Part shown: one piece after another, positions 17,591-25,547 of the stretch | How positions within the stretch are numbered: the first letter of the stretch is position 1 | Layout: every line of letters starts with the position of its first letter | Source: Streptomyces asoensis | Lineage (GTDB): Bacteria; Actinomycetota; Actinomycetes; Streptomycetales; Streptomycetaceae | Reading direction: 5' to 3' | Length of the DNA stretch: 64,000 bases | Assembly: GCF_016860545.1 (NCBI RefSeq) | Contig: NZ_BNEB01000005.1 | Span: 620,001 to 684,000 of the forward strand | Position numbers and translations under genes: made by a program | The notes under the pieces: model-generated | Database searches by the model: none | What the model was told of the DNA's origin: nothing | The model's input: only the letters and a program-made list of their open reading frames with translations

Positions 17591-18410
17591 CCGTGCACGA
17601 CACATCGACCGATCTGGACGCCTTCGCCGACGACTGGCGGGAATGGCACCGTGGGCAGGAGGAGCGGCTCGCGGACCCGCACGGGTTCCTGGCGGTCACC
17701 GGCCTGCACTGGCTGAGCGAGCGTCCGGAGCGCTTCCCGGACGCCCCGGGCGCGTGGTCGACCGGCGCCGACGGCGTCCTCGTGGTCCTCGACGAGGGCG
17801 AGGAACTGGTGATCGACGGCGTGGCCGTCCGCGGCGAGCACCGGTTCGGCGTGATCCCGGAGCGCTCCGGGATCACGCCGTCTGGGGCGATGCCGTCGTC
17901 GAGGTGGCCAAGCGCGGCGGACAGGACATCGTCCGGCCCCGGCACCCGGACGCGCCGCTGCGCACCGCCTTCAACGGCACCCCGGCCTACGAGCCGCATC
18001 CCCGATGGGTGGTGACGGGCCGTTACACGGCGTTCGACCAGCCCCGGCCGACGACGGTGGGCGCGGCCGTCGAGGGGCTGGAGCACGTGTACGACGCTCC
18101 GGGCAGGGTCGAGTTCGAGCTGGCCGGACAGCCCCTGGCGCTGACCGCGTTCCCCGGTCACGGGCCGGGCGGTCTGCTGGTGCTGTTCACCGACGCGACC
18201 TCGGGCGTCACCACGTACGCGGCGAACCGGGCCCTCGCGCTGGACGCGCCCGCCGCCGACGGCACGGTCGTCCTCGACTTCAACCGGGCGACCAACCTGC
18301 CGTGCGCGTACACCGATCTGGCCACCTGCCCGCTGCCGCCCGCGGAGAACCGGCTGCCCGTGCCGGTCGAGGCGGGCGAGCGGATCCCCCGCGAGCGCGG
18401 CGGGTCGTGA
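17587..18410 (+). pseudogene. DUF1684 protein gene with a single-base frameshift
   Basis: The ATG at 17587 overlaps the ATPase stop. The N-terminal half (WREWHRGQEERLADPHGFLA, LHWLSERPERFPDAPG) reads in one frame. Just after SGI, near base 17875, the homologous sequence continues in the next frame (AVWGDAVVEVAKRGGQDIV to the end at 18410). Restoring one base between ATC and GCC would rejoin them, probably as ATC AAC GCC. Together the halves give the usual DUF1684 length of about 270 residues. No slippery sequence is present. It is either a recent pseudogene or a sequencing error. The biochemical role of the family is unknown. Confidence 0.8.
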
Positions 18411-18457
18411 CCACCGTGCGCCGATGAGCCGACCCCGACCCTGAGGACGAGCACCGC

Positions 18458-19531
18458 ATGAGCATCCCCACCATCACCTCGCTGGCCTTTCTCACGCCCG
18501 GCAACTTCGCCGACGACGATCCGTACACCGGTCTCGAAGAGACGCTCCAGCTGTTCGAGTACGGCGAACGGACCGGCTTCGACGGTGCATGGATCCGCCA
18601 GCGCCATCTGGAGCACGGCGTGGGCTCGGCCGCGGTGTTCCTCGCCGCGGCGGGTCAGCGCACCGAGCGGGTCGAGCTGGGCACCGCGGTCATCCCGATC
18701 GGGTACGAGAGCCCGTTCCGGCTGGCCGAGGACCTGGCGCTGGCCGACGTCCTGTCCCGGGGGCGGCTCCAGGCCGGGTTCAGCACCGGCATGCCGCACG
18801 CCGAACTCCTCGGCGACCTGGTGTACGACGGTGACTGGCGCGACTTCGACCTGTCGTACGGCAGGATCGCCCGGGTCATCGACAACCTGCGCGGGGACTA
18901 CCTCGGGGGTCCGGACACGGTGATCCGCTCGCCGGGCAACGTCCAGCGCCCCCGGTTGCAGCCGCACGACCCGGGGCTGCTGGACCGGGCCTGGTACGGG
19001 GGCGGCAGTCTGCGCTCGATCCGGTGGGCCGCCGGGCAGGGGCTGAACCTGCTCACCGGCAACATCGTCACCGGTGAGGGCACCGACGACTTCTCCACCG
19101 CCCAGCTCGCCCTGGTCTCGGAGTACCGGCGCACGGTCCCCGCCGGGCGTCCGGCGCGGATCGGGCTCGGGCGGGTCGTCGTGCCCTTCGACAGCGCCGA
19201 CGCCGCCACCCGCGCCCGCTACCGGGAGTACGCGGCGGCCCGGCACGCGCGCACGCTGGGCCCGCAGGGCGCCGGCCGGACCCTGTTCGCCCCCGACCTG
19301 GTCGGGACCGCGGAGCAGATCCTGGAGCGGCTGGCCGCGGATCCCGTGGTCGGGGCCGTGTCGGAACTGCGGCTGGAGCTGCCGTACGAGTTCCACCGGG
19401 CCGACTACGAGCAGATCCTGCACGATGTGCGGCACCTGATCGCGCCGGAGCTGGGCTGGCGCCCCGCCGGAGCGGACACCGGGGCCGCACGGCCGGTCGC
19501 CGCCGGGGGCGCGGGCGGGACGGGCCGGTGA
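18458..19531 (+). CDS. Luciferase-like (LLM class) flavin-dependent monooxygenase
   Basis: This 357-residue TIM-barrel enzyme should use reduced FMN or F420 and O2. Family features are LTPGNFADDDPYTGLEETLQ at the N terminus, ERTGFDGAWIRQRHLEHGVG, and the flavin-site strand RVELGTAVIPIGYESPFRLAEDLALAD. GAGGA lies ten bases before the ATG. As the last gene of the SAM-IV-controlled unit it could oxidise an imported organosulfur compound, as LLM enzymes do in ytm/ssu-type operons of other bacteria. The substrate is not known. Confidence 0.85.
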   Translation: MSIPTITSLAFLTPGNFADDDPYTGLEETLQLFEYGERTGFDGAWIRQRHLEHGVGSAAVFLAAAGQRTERVELGTAVIPIGYESPFRLAEDLALADVLSRGRLQAGFSTGMPHAELLGDLVYDGDWRDFDLSYGRIARVIDNLRGDYLGGPDTVIRSPGNVQRPRLQPHDPGLLDRAWYGGGSLRSIRWAAGQGLNLLTGNIVTGEGTDDFSTAQLALVSEYRRTVPAGRPARIGLGRVVVPFDSADAATRARYREYAAARHARTLGPQGAGRTLFAPDLVGTAEQILERLAADPVVGAVSELRLELPYEFHRADYEQILHDVRHLIAPELGWRPAGADTGAARPVAAGGAGGTGR

Positions 19532-19582
19532 GCGCGGGTGCGCGGGACGGGCCGGTGAACGGGAGTGCGCGGGACCGGTCGG
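19517..19582 (+). repeat. 27-bp tandem repeat, 2.4 copies
   Basis: GGGACGGGCCGGTGA recurs at 19517 and 19544, and a partial copy begins at 19571. The period is 27 bases. The first copy contains the stop codon of the monooxygenase gene. A unit of nine codons would add or remove residues without a frameshift if slippage occurred upstream of the stop. Confidence 0.6.
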
Positions 19583-19616
19583 CGCCGTGGTCGGCCGCCG
19601 GCCCCGCGCGCCCCGG

Positions 19617-21071
19617 TCACACCAGGCGTCGGATGTCACCGCGGACCCGGTAGAAGCCGCCGGCCGCCGTGTGCAGGGAGTCCACGACGTAGCGCGCTCC
19701 GGGCTCGCGTATGTCGCGCGGGAACTGGACGTTCATGGACGAGTCGTAGCCGTCGGACACCACGTGGACCCGGACCCGGCCGGCCTCCTGGACACACTCG
19801 ACGACGACGGCGCCGGAGGGCGCCCGGGTCACGGTGGCGACCGTGGCCGCGGCGGTGGCGGGCACGTAGGTGGGCAGGGCGGCGGCGAGCTTGACGTCCC
19901 GTGCCACCGGTACCGTGCCCTGCTGGGCGGCGGTGACGGCCGCCTCGCTCGCGTCCACGCACACCAGCGAGCCGTCCGTGGTCACCAGGTAGAGCCGGTC
20001 GTCGCGGTACTGCATCGACAGCGCCGAGCCGCCGCCCGTGCCGAGCTTCCACAGACGGGTGCCGTCCCGGTCGAAGCAGTAGACGGACGAGGAGGCGTCA
20101 CCCGCGAAGACGAACCTCCCGCTCGGCGAGGTGGCGCACGAGTACACCGCGCTGTCGCAGCCGTAGGTGGCCTCGACGGCCCCGGTGGCCTTCGACAGCC
20201 GCTGCACCACCTTGTGCGCGGTGCCCGCGTACACGGCGTCCTCCTCCTGCCAGCCGAACAGGACACCGCCCCGGGTGGGCGTGTGCCACAGCTCGCCGCC
20301 GCCGTCGGGCGCGTAGGCGGTGACGCCGCGGTGGTGCCCGTGGTAGACGGCCCGGTCGTCCGCGCGGACCATCCAGGCGTGCTCCCCCTGGCTGCGCCGG
20401 GCCCACTGGTGTTCGTCCTCGTGGTCGATGACGGTGAGCCGGCCGTCGCGGTCCGACACGTTGAGCAGGCCCTCGTGGATGTCCAGCCAGAAGATGTCGA
20501 CATCGGCCGTGATGTCGTACGCGGCGAAGGGGAGCTTCGAGGACAGGTCGTAGACCTTGCCGTCGTCACAGCCCGCGTAGATCCAGAAGTCGTCGGCGAC
20601 CAGGCACTTCACCCCGTCCGGGAGGCTGAAGCGGGCCAGGACGCCGCCGTCGTGGTCGAGGGTGTAGACGTCGCCCGCCTGGTTGCCGACCCAGCAGCGG
20701 TCGTCGTCCACGTGGATGCCGAACGCCGAGGAGCCGGTGCGGAAGCGCCACAGCACCGGGGCGACGGCACGCGCGGTGGACGGCGCCGAGGTCACCTCGC
20801 GGCGGGTCACCGCGCGCGGGGCGCGCTGTCCGGCGACGGCCGGGGCGTATCCCTTGCGGACCTTCTCGCCGACCTTGCGCGCGGCGGCGGCACGGGCCTT
20901 CTCCACGGTGGGGAACGTCGTCGTCTGGAGCTGTCCGGTGGCGCCGATCCGCCCGTACCGCACCGTCACCACCACGCCGTCCACGGCCACTTCGTAGAAC
21001 TTGTGGGCACCGCCGCCGTCCTGCGAGAGCTCCAGATACGTCGTCGACACGGTGCTCGACCCGGTAGCCAT
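19617..21071 (-). CDS. WGR-domain protein with beta-propeller repeats
   Basis: This 484-residue protein begins with a WGR domain (about residues 8-75, KFYEVAVDGVVVTVRYGRIG), a fold that binds nucleic acid or nucleotides in PARP-related and MolR-like proteins. The remainder holds about seven PQQ/WD-like blades, for example GDVYTLDHDGGVLARF and VYCFDRDGTRLWKLG, forming a propeller of about 340 residues. There is no signal peptide, so it is cytoplasmic. GGGGAGGGG precedes the ATG at 21071. Function is unknown. It lies downstream of the MASE1 gene with 94 bases between. Confidence 0.8.
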   Translation of the reverse strand: MATGSSTVSTTYLELSQDGGGAHKFYEVAVDGVVVTVRYGRIGATGQLQTTTFPTVEKARAAAARKVGEKVRKGYAPAVAGQRAPRAVTRREVTSAPSTARAVAPVLWRFRTGSSAFGIHVDDDRCWVGNQAGDVYTLDHDGGVLARFSLPDGVKCLVADDFWIYAGCDDGKVYDLSSKLPFAAYDITADVDIFWLDIHEGLLNVSDRDGRLTVIDHEDEHQWARRSQGEHAWMVRADDRAVYHGHHRGVTAYAPDGGGELWHTPTRGGVLFGWQEEDAVYAGTAHKVVQRLSKATGAVEATYGCDSAVYSCATSPSGRFVFAGDASSSVYCFDRDGTRLWKLGTGGGSALSMQYRDDRLYLVTTDGSLVCVDASEAAVTAAQQGTVPVARDVKLAAALPTYVPATAAATVATVTRAPSGAVVVECVQEAGRVRVHVVSDGYDSSMNVQFPRDIREPGARYVVDSLHTAAGGFYRVRGDIRRLV

Positions 21072-21165
21072 GACAAACCCCTCCCCAGGGTGGACCCGCG
21101 GCCTTTCCGGCAGGTCCCACTCCCTGAACCGTAGGGGCAGCCACTGACAATCGCGTTCGCGGCCG

Positions 21166-22308
21166 TCAGCTTCCCGGGCTCCCGGGGTCGTCCGGATCCT
21201 TCGGGCCCTCGGGTCGATCGACGCCCTGGGTGGCATCGCCGGGCCCGGGGTTCCCGACAGGACCGGCCTTCCCGGCGGGACCGGCCTTCTCGACGGGCCC
21301 CGGGTCGGTGCTCGGCGTGCCGTTCTCGGCGTCCTTCGTGGGGCGTCCCGGCGGTGCGTCGCCGGCGGCCAGGTGTTCCAGGACCTCGACCAGTTCCTGA
21401 CAGGCGCGTTCCACCGAGCGCCTGGTGTTGCGCTGTTCGGCGATCACCGCGGAGAGCAGCAGGGCGGTCAGCGCCATCGTCCCGTTGAAGGCCTGGAGCT
21501 TGATCATCACCTCGATGCGGCTCAGCCGCTCGAAGGGGCCGACGCCGTCCGTCGCGGCGACCGTGGCCAGGACGGACGTGAACAGGGCGCACAGCATGCT
21601 GCCCGCCAGCTCGAAGCGCAGCGCCGCCCAGATCAGCAGGGGGTAGACGAGGAAGAGCAGGCTGACGGAGCTGTAGGTGGCCAGCGGGACGAGGGCGCAG
21701 GTGACGAGGGCGAGGCCCACGGCCTCCTTCCAGCGGGACAGCCGGAAGGGTCTGGTGACCGTGTGCAGCACCAGCAGGACCGGCGTGACGATGAGGACGC
21801 CCATCGCGTCCCCGACCCACCAGGCCAGCCAGACCGGCCAGAAACTGTGGGCGGCGAGCCGGTCGGCGAGGACGAGCAGGCCGACCCCGACGGTCGAGCT
21901 CAGCAGCATCGCCGTGAGGGCGCCCAGGAAGACGAGGGCCAGGCCGTCGCGCAGCCGGGCCAGGTCGTTGCGGAAGCCCACCTTGCGCAGCATGAGGTAC
22001 GCGCAGACCGGGGCGGCTGTGTTCCCGATCAGGTTGCCGACGGCCGCGGGCCGCAGCGGGCCCAGCGACATGATGACGAAGAGGGAGCCGAGGGTGATGC
22101 CCGGCCAGCAGCGGATGCCGAGGATCAGCAGCGCGGCGAGCGCCACTCCCGTGGGCGGCCAGATGGGCGTGAAGACCGCGCCCTCGACGACGAGCTCCCG
22201 CACCAGCCCGAGGCGCCCGGCCGCGTAGTAGCCGAGGGCGACGGCCAGCGTCTGTACGACGAGGACGGCCCGTCGGCGCAGATCCGGGGAAGCCACCACA
22301 GGAGCCAT
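21166..22308 (-). CDS. MASE1-domain integral membrane sensor without output domain
   Basis: This 380-residue protein has eight or nine transmembrane helices with the MASE1 features FTPIWPPTGVALAALLILG and WPVWLAWWVGDAMGVLIVTP. It ends in a short helix likely to form a coiled coil (EQRNTRRSVERACQELVEVL) and a Pro/Gly/Lys-rich tail. MASE1 is normally fused to kinase, GGDEF or PP2C outputs, and none is present here. The gene directly upstream encodes a stand-alone SpoIIE phosphatase, so the pair may be a split receptor-phosphatase. The start ATG at 22308 lacks a strong ribosome site. Confidence 0.82.
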   Translation of the reverse strand: MAPVVASPDLRRRAVLVVQTLAVALGYYAAGRLGLVRELVVEGAVFTPIWPPTGVALAALLILGIRCWPGITLGSLFVIMSLGPLRPAAVGNLIGNTAAPVCAYLMLRKVGFRNDLARLRDGLALVFLGALTAMLLSSTVGVGLLVLADRLAAHSFWPVWLAWWVGDAMGVLIVTPVLLVLHTVTRPFRLSRWKEAVGLALVTCALVPLATYSSVSLLFLVYPLLIWAALRFELAGSMLCALFTSVLATVAATDGVGPFERLSRIEVMIKLQAFNGTMALTALLLSAVIAEQRNTRRSVERACQELVEVLEHLAAGDAPPGRPTKDAENGTPSTDPGPVEKAGPAGKAGPVGNPGPGDATQGVDRPEGPKDPDDPGSPGS

Positions 22309-22358
22309 CAGACACCGGTGCGGCGCCGTCGGCGAGGCGAGACGCGCGGGGCCGGGCC

Positions 22359-23207
22359 CTACGGTCCCGCCAGGGGGACGTCGGGGGCCGTCCGCCCGTC
22401 GTGCCCCACGACCAGGACGGCCGCGTCGTCCTCGTGTCCGACGCGCTCGGCCCCCTTGATCACCGCGGTGGCGAGCGCGTCCGCCCGCATGCCGGCGACC
22501 GCGGCGATCCCGGCGAGCCGTACGACCTGGTCGAGGCCCTCCTCGACACTCAGGGTCGGCCCCTCCACCACACCGTCGGTGAGCAGGACGAAGATTCCGC
22601 CCTTGGTGAGCCGGTAGCGGGTGACCGGGTAGTCCGCGCCCTCCAGGACACCGAGGGGCGGTCCGCACTCGTCCTCGGCGACACCGGACTTGCCGTCCGC
22701 TGTGGCCCACACGCACGGGATGTGGCCCGCTCGGGCGCTCTCCAGGGCCCCGGTGGCGGGATCGAGCCGCATGAAGATGCAGGTGGCGAAGAGCTCGCTG
22801 CCCAGGGAGAGGAGCAGTTCGTTGGTCCGCGCGAGCAGCGCGCCGGGCTCGCCCGTGACGGAGGCGAGGGCCCGCAGTCCGACCCGGACCTGGCCCATGA
22901 ACGCGGTCGCCTCTATGTTGTGGCCCTGGACGTCGCCGATGGACAGGCCGATGCGCCCGTCCGGCATGGTGAAGGCGTCGTACCAGTCGCCTCCGACGTT
23001 GAGGCCGTGGCAGGCGGGCGCGTACCGCACCGCCAGTCGGAAGCCGGGGGCGGTGGGCAGGCCTCGGGGCAGCATGCCGCGCTGGAGGGCGAGGGCCAGC
23101 TCCACGCGGGATCGTTGCAGCTCGGCGCGCTCGCGCGCCTGCGCGGTCAGCGAGCCGAGTCTGGCCAGCAGCTCGTCACCGTCGTCCGTGGGGCGCTTGC
23201 GCGACAT
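22359..23207 (-). CDS. Stand-alone SpoIIE/PP2C phosphatase
   Basis: This cytoplasmic phosphatase has 282 residues. A short N-terminal coiled coil (LLARLGSLTAQARERAELQR) leads into the SpoIIE domain with LQRGMLPRGLP, GGDWYDAF, IGDVQGHNIEA and a final HEDDAAVLVV. Both metal-binding Asp clusters are present. GGAG stands seven bases before the ATG. It is upstream of and probably co-transcribed with the MASE1 gene (50-base gap). The likely substrate is a phospho-STAS protein; this is inferred from the family. Confidence 0.86.
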   Translation of the reverse strand: MSRKRPTDDGDELLARLGSLTAQARERAELQRSRVELALALQRGMLPRGLPTAPGFRLAVRYAPACHGLNVGGDWYDAFTMPDGRIGLSIGDVQGHNIEATAFMGQVRVGLRALASVTGEPGALLARTNELLLSLGSELFATCIFMRLDPATGALESARAGHIPCVWATADGKSGVAEDECGPPLGVLEGADYPVTRYRLTKGGIFVLLTDGVVEGPTLSVEEGLDQVVRLAGIAAVAGMRADALATAVIKGAERVGHEDDAAVLVVGHDGRTAPDVPLAGP

Positions 23208-23397
23208 CGATCACTCCGGCGGGACGGCAGCCCGACGGGGGCCACTCATCGGGCAAAACACACATTTTACCTTCAGAGGATGATAACGGCCCCGGATCCG
23301 ACCCCACATGTGCGCCCGCACCGGCCCCGGGTCCCAGGTGTCGGCCCCGGGCCTCAGGTGCCCTCGGGTGCCGACCCCGGGGCCGGGGCCGCGACGG

Positions 23398-25038
23398 TCA
23401 GCCGGCGAGCGCCGCGTCCACCACGTCCTTGGCCTCCTCCTGGACCTGCCGCAGGTGGTCGGGGCCGAGGAACGACTCTCCGTAGATCTTGTAGACGTCC
23501 TCGGTGCCGGAGGGGCGGGCGGCGAACCAGGCACTGGCGGTGGTCACCTTGATGCCGCCGATGGCCGCGCCGTTGCCGGGCGCCTCGGTGAGCACGCCGG
23601 TCACCGGCTCGCCGGCCAGGGTGTCGGCGGTGATCTGCGCGGGCGAGAGCTTGCCGAGGAGGGCCTTCTCCTCGCGGGTGGCCGGGGCGTCGATGCGCGC
23701 GTAGGCGGGGGCGCCGAAGCGGTCCGTCAGGGCGCTGTAGTGCTCGGACGGGGTCTTCCCGGTGACCGCCGTGATCTCGGAGGCCAGCAGCGCCAGGATG
23801 ATGCCGTCCTTGTCGGTCGTCCAGACCGAGCCGTCCCTGCGCAGGAAGGACGCGCCGGCCGACTCCTCCCCGCCGAAACCGAGCGAGCCGTCGACCAGCC
23901 CGTCCACGAACCACTTGAAGCCGACGGGCACCTCGACCAGCCGGCGTCCGAGATCGGCGGCCACCCGGTCGATCATCGAGGACGACACCAGGGTCTTGCC
24001 GATGCCCGCGTCGGCGGGCCACTGCTCGCGGTGCGCGTAGAGGTAGGCGATGGCGGCGGCCAGGTAGTGGTTGGGGTTCATCAGCCCGGCGTCCGGCGTG
24101 ACGATGCCGTGCCGGTCGGCGTCGGCGTCGTTGCCGGTCGCGATGCTGAACCGGTCGCGCTGCTCGATCAGCGAGGCCATCGCGTACGGCGACGAGCAGT
24201 CCATCCGGATCTTGCCGTCCCAGTCCAGGGTCATGAAACGCCAGGTCGGGTCGGTGAGCGGGTTGACTACGGTCAGGTCGAGCCGGTGCTGTTCGGCGAT
24301 CCGGCCCCAGTAGGCGACGGACGCCCCGCCCAGCGGGTCGGCGCCGATACGGATCCCGGCGGTGCGGATCGCGTCCAGGTCGAGGACGCTCGGCAGGTCG
24401 GCGACGTACGCACCGAGGAAGTCGTGGCGGCCGGTCGTGGGCGCGGCGAGGGCCCGCGCGCAGGGGATGCGCCGCACGTCCTCGAGGCCGGCGGCGATGA
24501 TCTCGTTGGCCCGGTCCTGGATCCAGGAGGTGGCGTCGGATCCGGCGGGGCCGCCGCTCGGCGGGTTGTACTTGAAGCCGCCGTCGCCGGGCGGGTTGTG
24601 CGACGGCGTGACGACCACCCCGTCGGCGAGGGCCGCGGTGCGGCCGCGGTTGTGGGTGAGGATCGCGTGCGAGACGGCGGGGGTGGGCGTGTACCCGTCG
24701 GCGCTGTCGATGAGCACCGTCACCCCGTTGGCCGCGAACACCTCCAGGGCGGTGACCCGGGCGGGCTCGGACAGGGCGTGGCTGTCGGCCCCGAGGAAGA
24801 GGGGGCCGTCGGTGCCCTGGGTGGCCCGGTACTCGCAGATGGCCTGGCTGGTCGCGGCGATGTGGTCCTCGTTGAACGCCGTGTTCAGCGAGGAACCCCG
24901 GTGCCCGGAGGTGCCGAACGCCACCCGCTGCGCGGGGTCCGCCGGGTCGGGGTGCAGCGCGTAGTACGCCGTGACCAGCCGGGCGACGTCGACGAGGTCC
25001 TCGGGGCCGGCCTTCCTGCCCGCTCGCTCGTGCTGCAT
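23398..25038 (-). CDS. pgm: Phosphoglucomutase (alpha-D-glucose-phosphate specific)
   Basis: This 546-residue enzyme interconverts glucose 1-phosphate and glucose 6-phosphate in glycogen, trehalose and cell-wall precursor metabolism. The N-terminal FGTSGHRG contacts phosphate. The catalytic phosphoserine lies in TPSHNPPGDGG, the metal loop is DADADRHG, and the sugar loop is GGEESAG. The length equals that of the E. coli Pgm type. GGAGGAG precedes the ATG at 25038. An ATG at 25076 also has a good ribosome site but reads out of frame. Confidence 0.95.
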   Translation of the reverse strand: MQHERAGRKAGPEDLVDVARLVTAYYALHPDPADPAQRVAFGTSGHRGSSLNTAFNEDHIAATSQAICEYRATQGTDGPLFLGADSHALSEPARVTALEVFAANGVTVLIDSADGYTPTPAVSHAILTHNRGRTAALADGVVVTPSHNPPGDGGFKYNPPSGGPAGSDATSWIQDRANEIIAAGLEDVRRIPCARALAAPTTGRHDFLGAYVADLPSVLDLDAIRTAGIRIGADPLGGASVAYWGRIAEQHRLDLTVVNPLTDPTWRFMTLDWDGKIRMDCSSPYAMASLIEQRDRFSIATGNDADADRHGIVTPDAGLMNPNHYLAAAIAYLYAHREQWPADAGIGKTLVSSSMIDRVAADLGRRLVEVPVGFKWFVDGLVDGSLGFGGEESAGASFLRRDGSVWTTDKDGIILALLASEITAVTGKTPSEHYSALTDRFGAPAYARIDAPATREEKALLGKLSPAQITADTLAGEPVTGVLTEAPGNGAAIGGIKVTTASAWFAARPSGTEDVYKIYGESFLGPDHLRQVQEEAKDVVDAALAG

Positions 25039-25189
25039 GTGCCCGCTCCTCCGCATCGGTCGATCATGGCTTGCACCTCCCATCCTCCCTTGTGGTGGCG
25101 CCTGTCCGCGAGTACGGGTCGTCTCGGGGCGGCCGGAGCGTCCGGACCGGATCCACCGGCCGCACGCGGGACGGCGATACCCCGGCGGA

Positions 25190-25375
25190 CGCACCGACTT
25201 CCGCTCCGGACTGTGGCGTCTCAACATCGCGGACGGAAAGCAGGGCCGGGGCTACGGACGCTTCGCCGTGCGGTCGGTGGGCGACGAGATCCGGCGCCGA
25301 GGAGGCACCCGTGTGACGACCACCTGGCATCCCGGACCGGACGGCCCGACGGGCTTCTACCGGGCACTCGGCGTC
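25190..25375 (+). pseudogene. Remnant of a GNAT N-acetyltransferase gene
   Basis: One plus-strand frame encodes a clear C-terminal GNAT segment. It has strand SGLWRLNIADGKQG, the acetyl-CoA loop QGRGYGRFAVRSVGDEIRRR (Q/RxxGxG/A) and a final GFYRALGV. No start, N-terminal strands or natural end accompany it. The surrounding interval 25039-25547 is otherwise empty of genes. It is a decayed fragment between pgm and the NlpC gene. Confidence 0.6.
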
Positions 25376-25547
25376 CCGGCAGGCGCGTGGGCCGGCCGGT
25401 GCGGGGCTTTTTCGGCCGGTTTCCCGGTTGCCTCTTCGGTTGGGCAACCGACGGCTTCTCGACATGGGCGCTCCGCCCCGGCAAGGCTGGCCCGCCGACG
25501 GACATCCGGACGTCGTGAGGGACAGACCGAAGTGGGGGACCAGCTCA

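Noticed and set aside
17865..17885. Programmed frameshift in the DUF1684 gene
   Set aside because: No slippery heptamer or obvious stimulatory stem; a one-base loss explains it better.
23208..23397. Stress-sigma-factor promoter before the SpoIIE gene
   Set aside because: TAAAAT and GGTAA elements are present, but spacing to any -35-like sequence does not fit a known consensus.
24885..25076. 63-codon frame with a good ribosome site overlapping the pgm start
   Set aside because: It runs out of frame into pgm with Arg/Pro/Ser-rich shadow sequence; pgm has its own GGAGGAG site.
25376..25547. c-di-AMP (ydaO) riboswitch before the NlpC/P60 gene
   Set aside because: This location is common for it in Streptomyces, but the conserved aptamer blocks are not found here.
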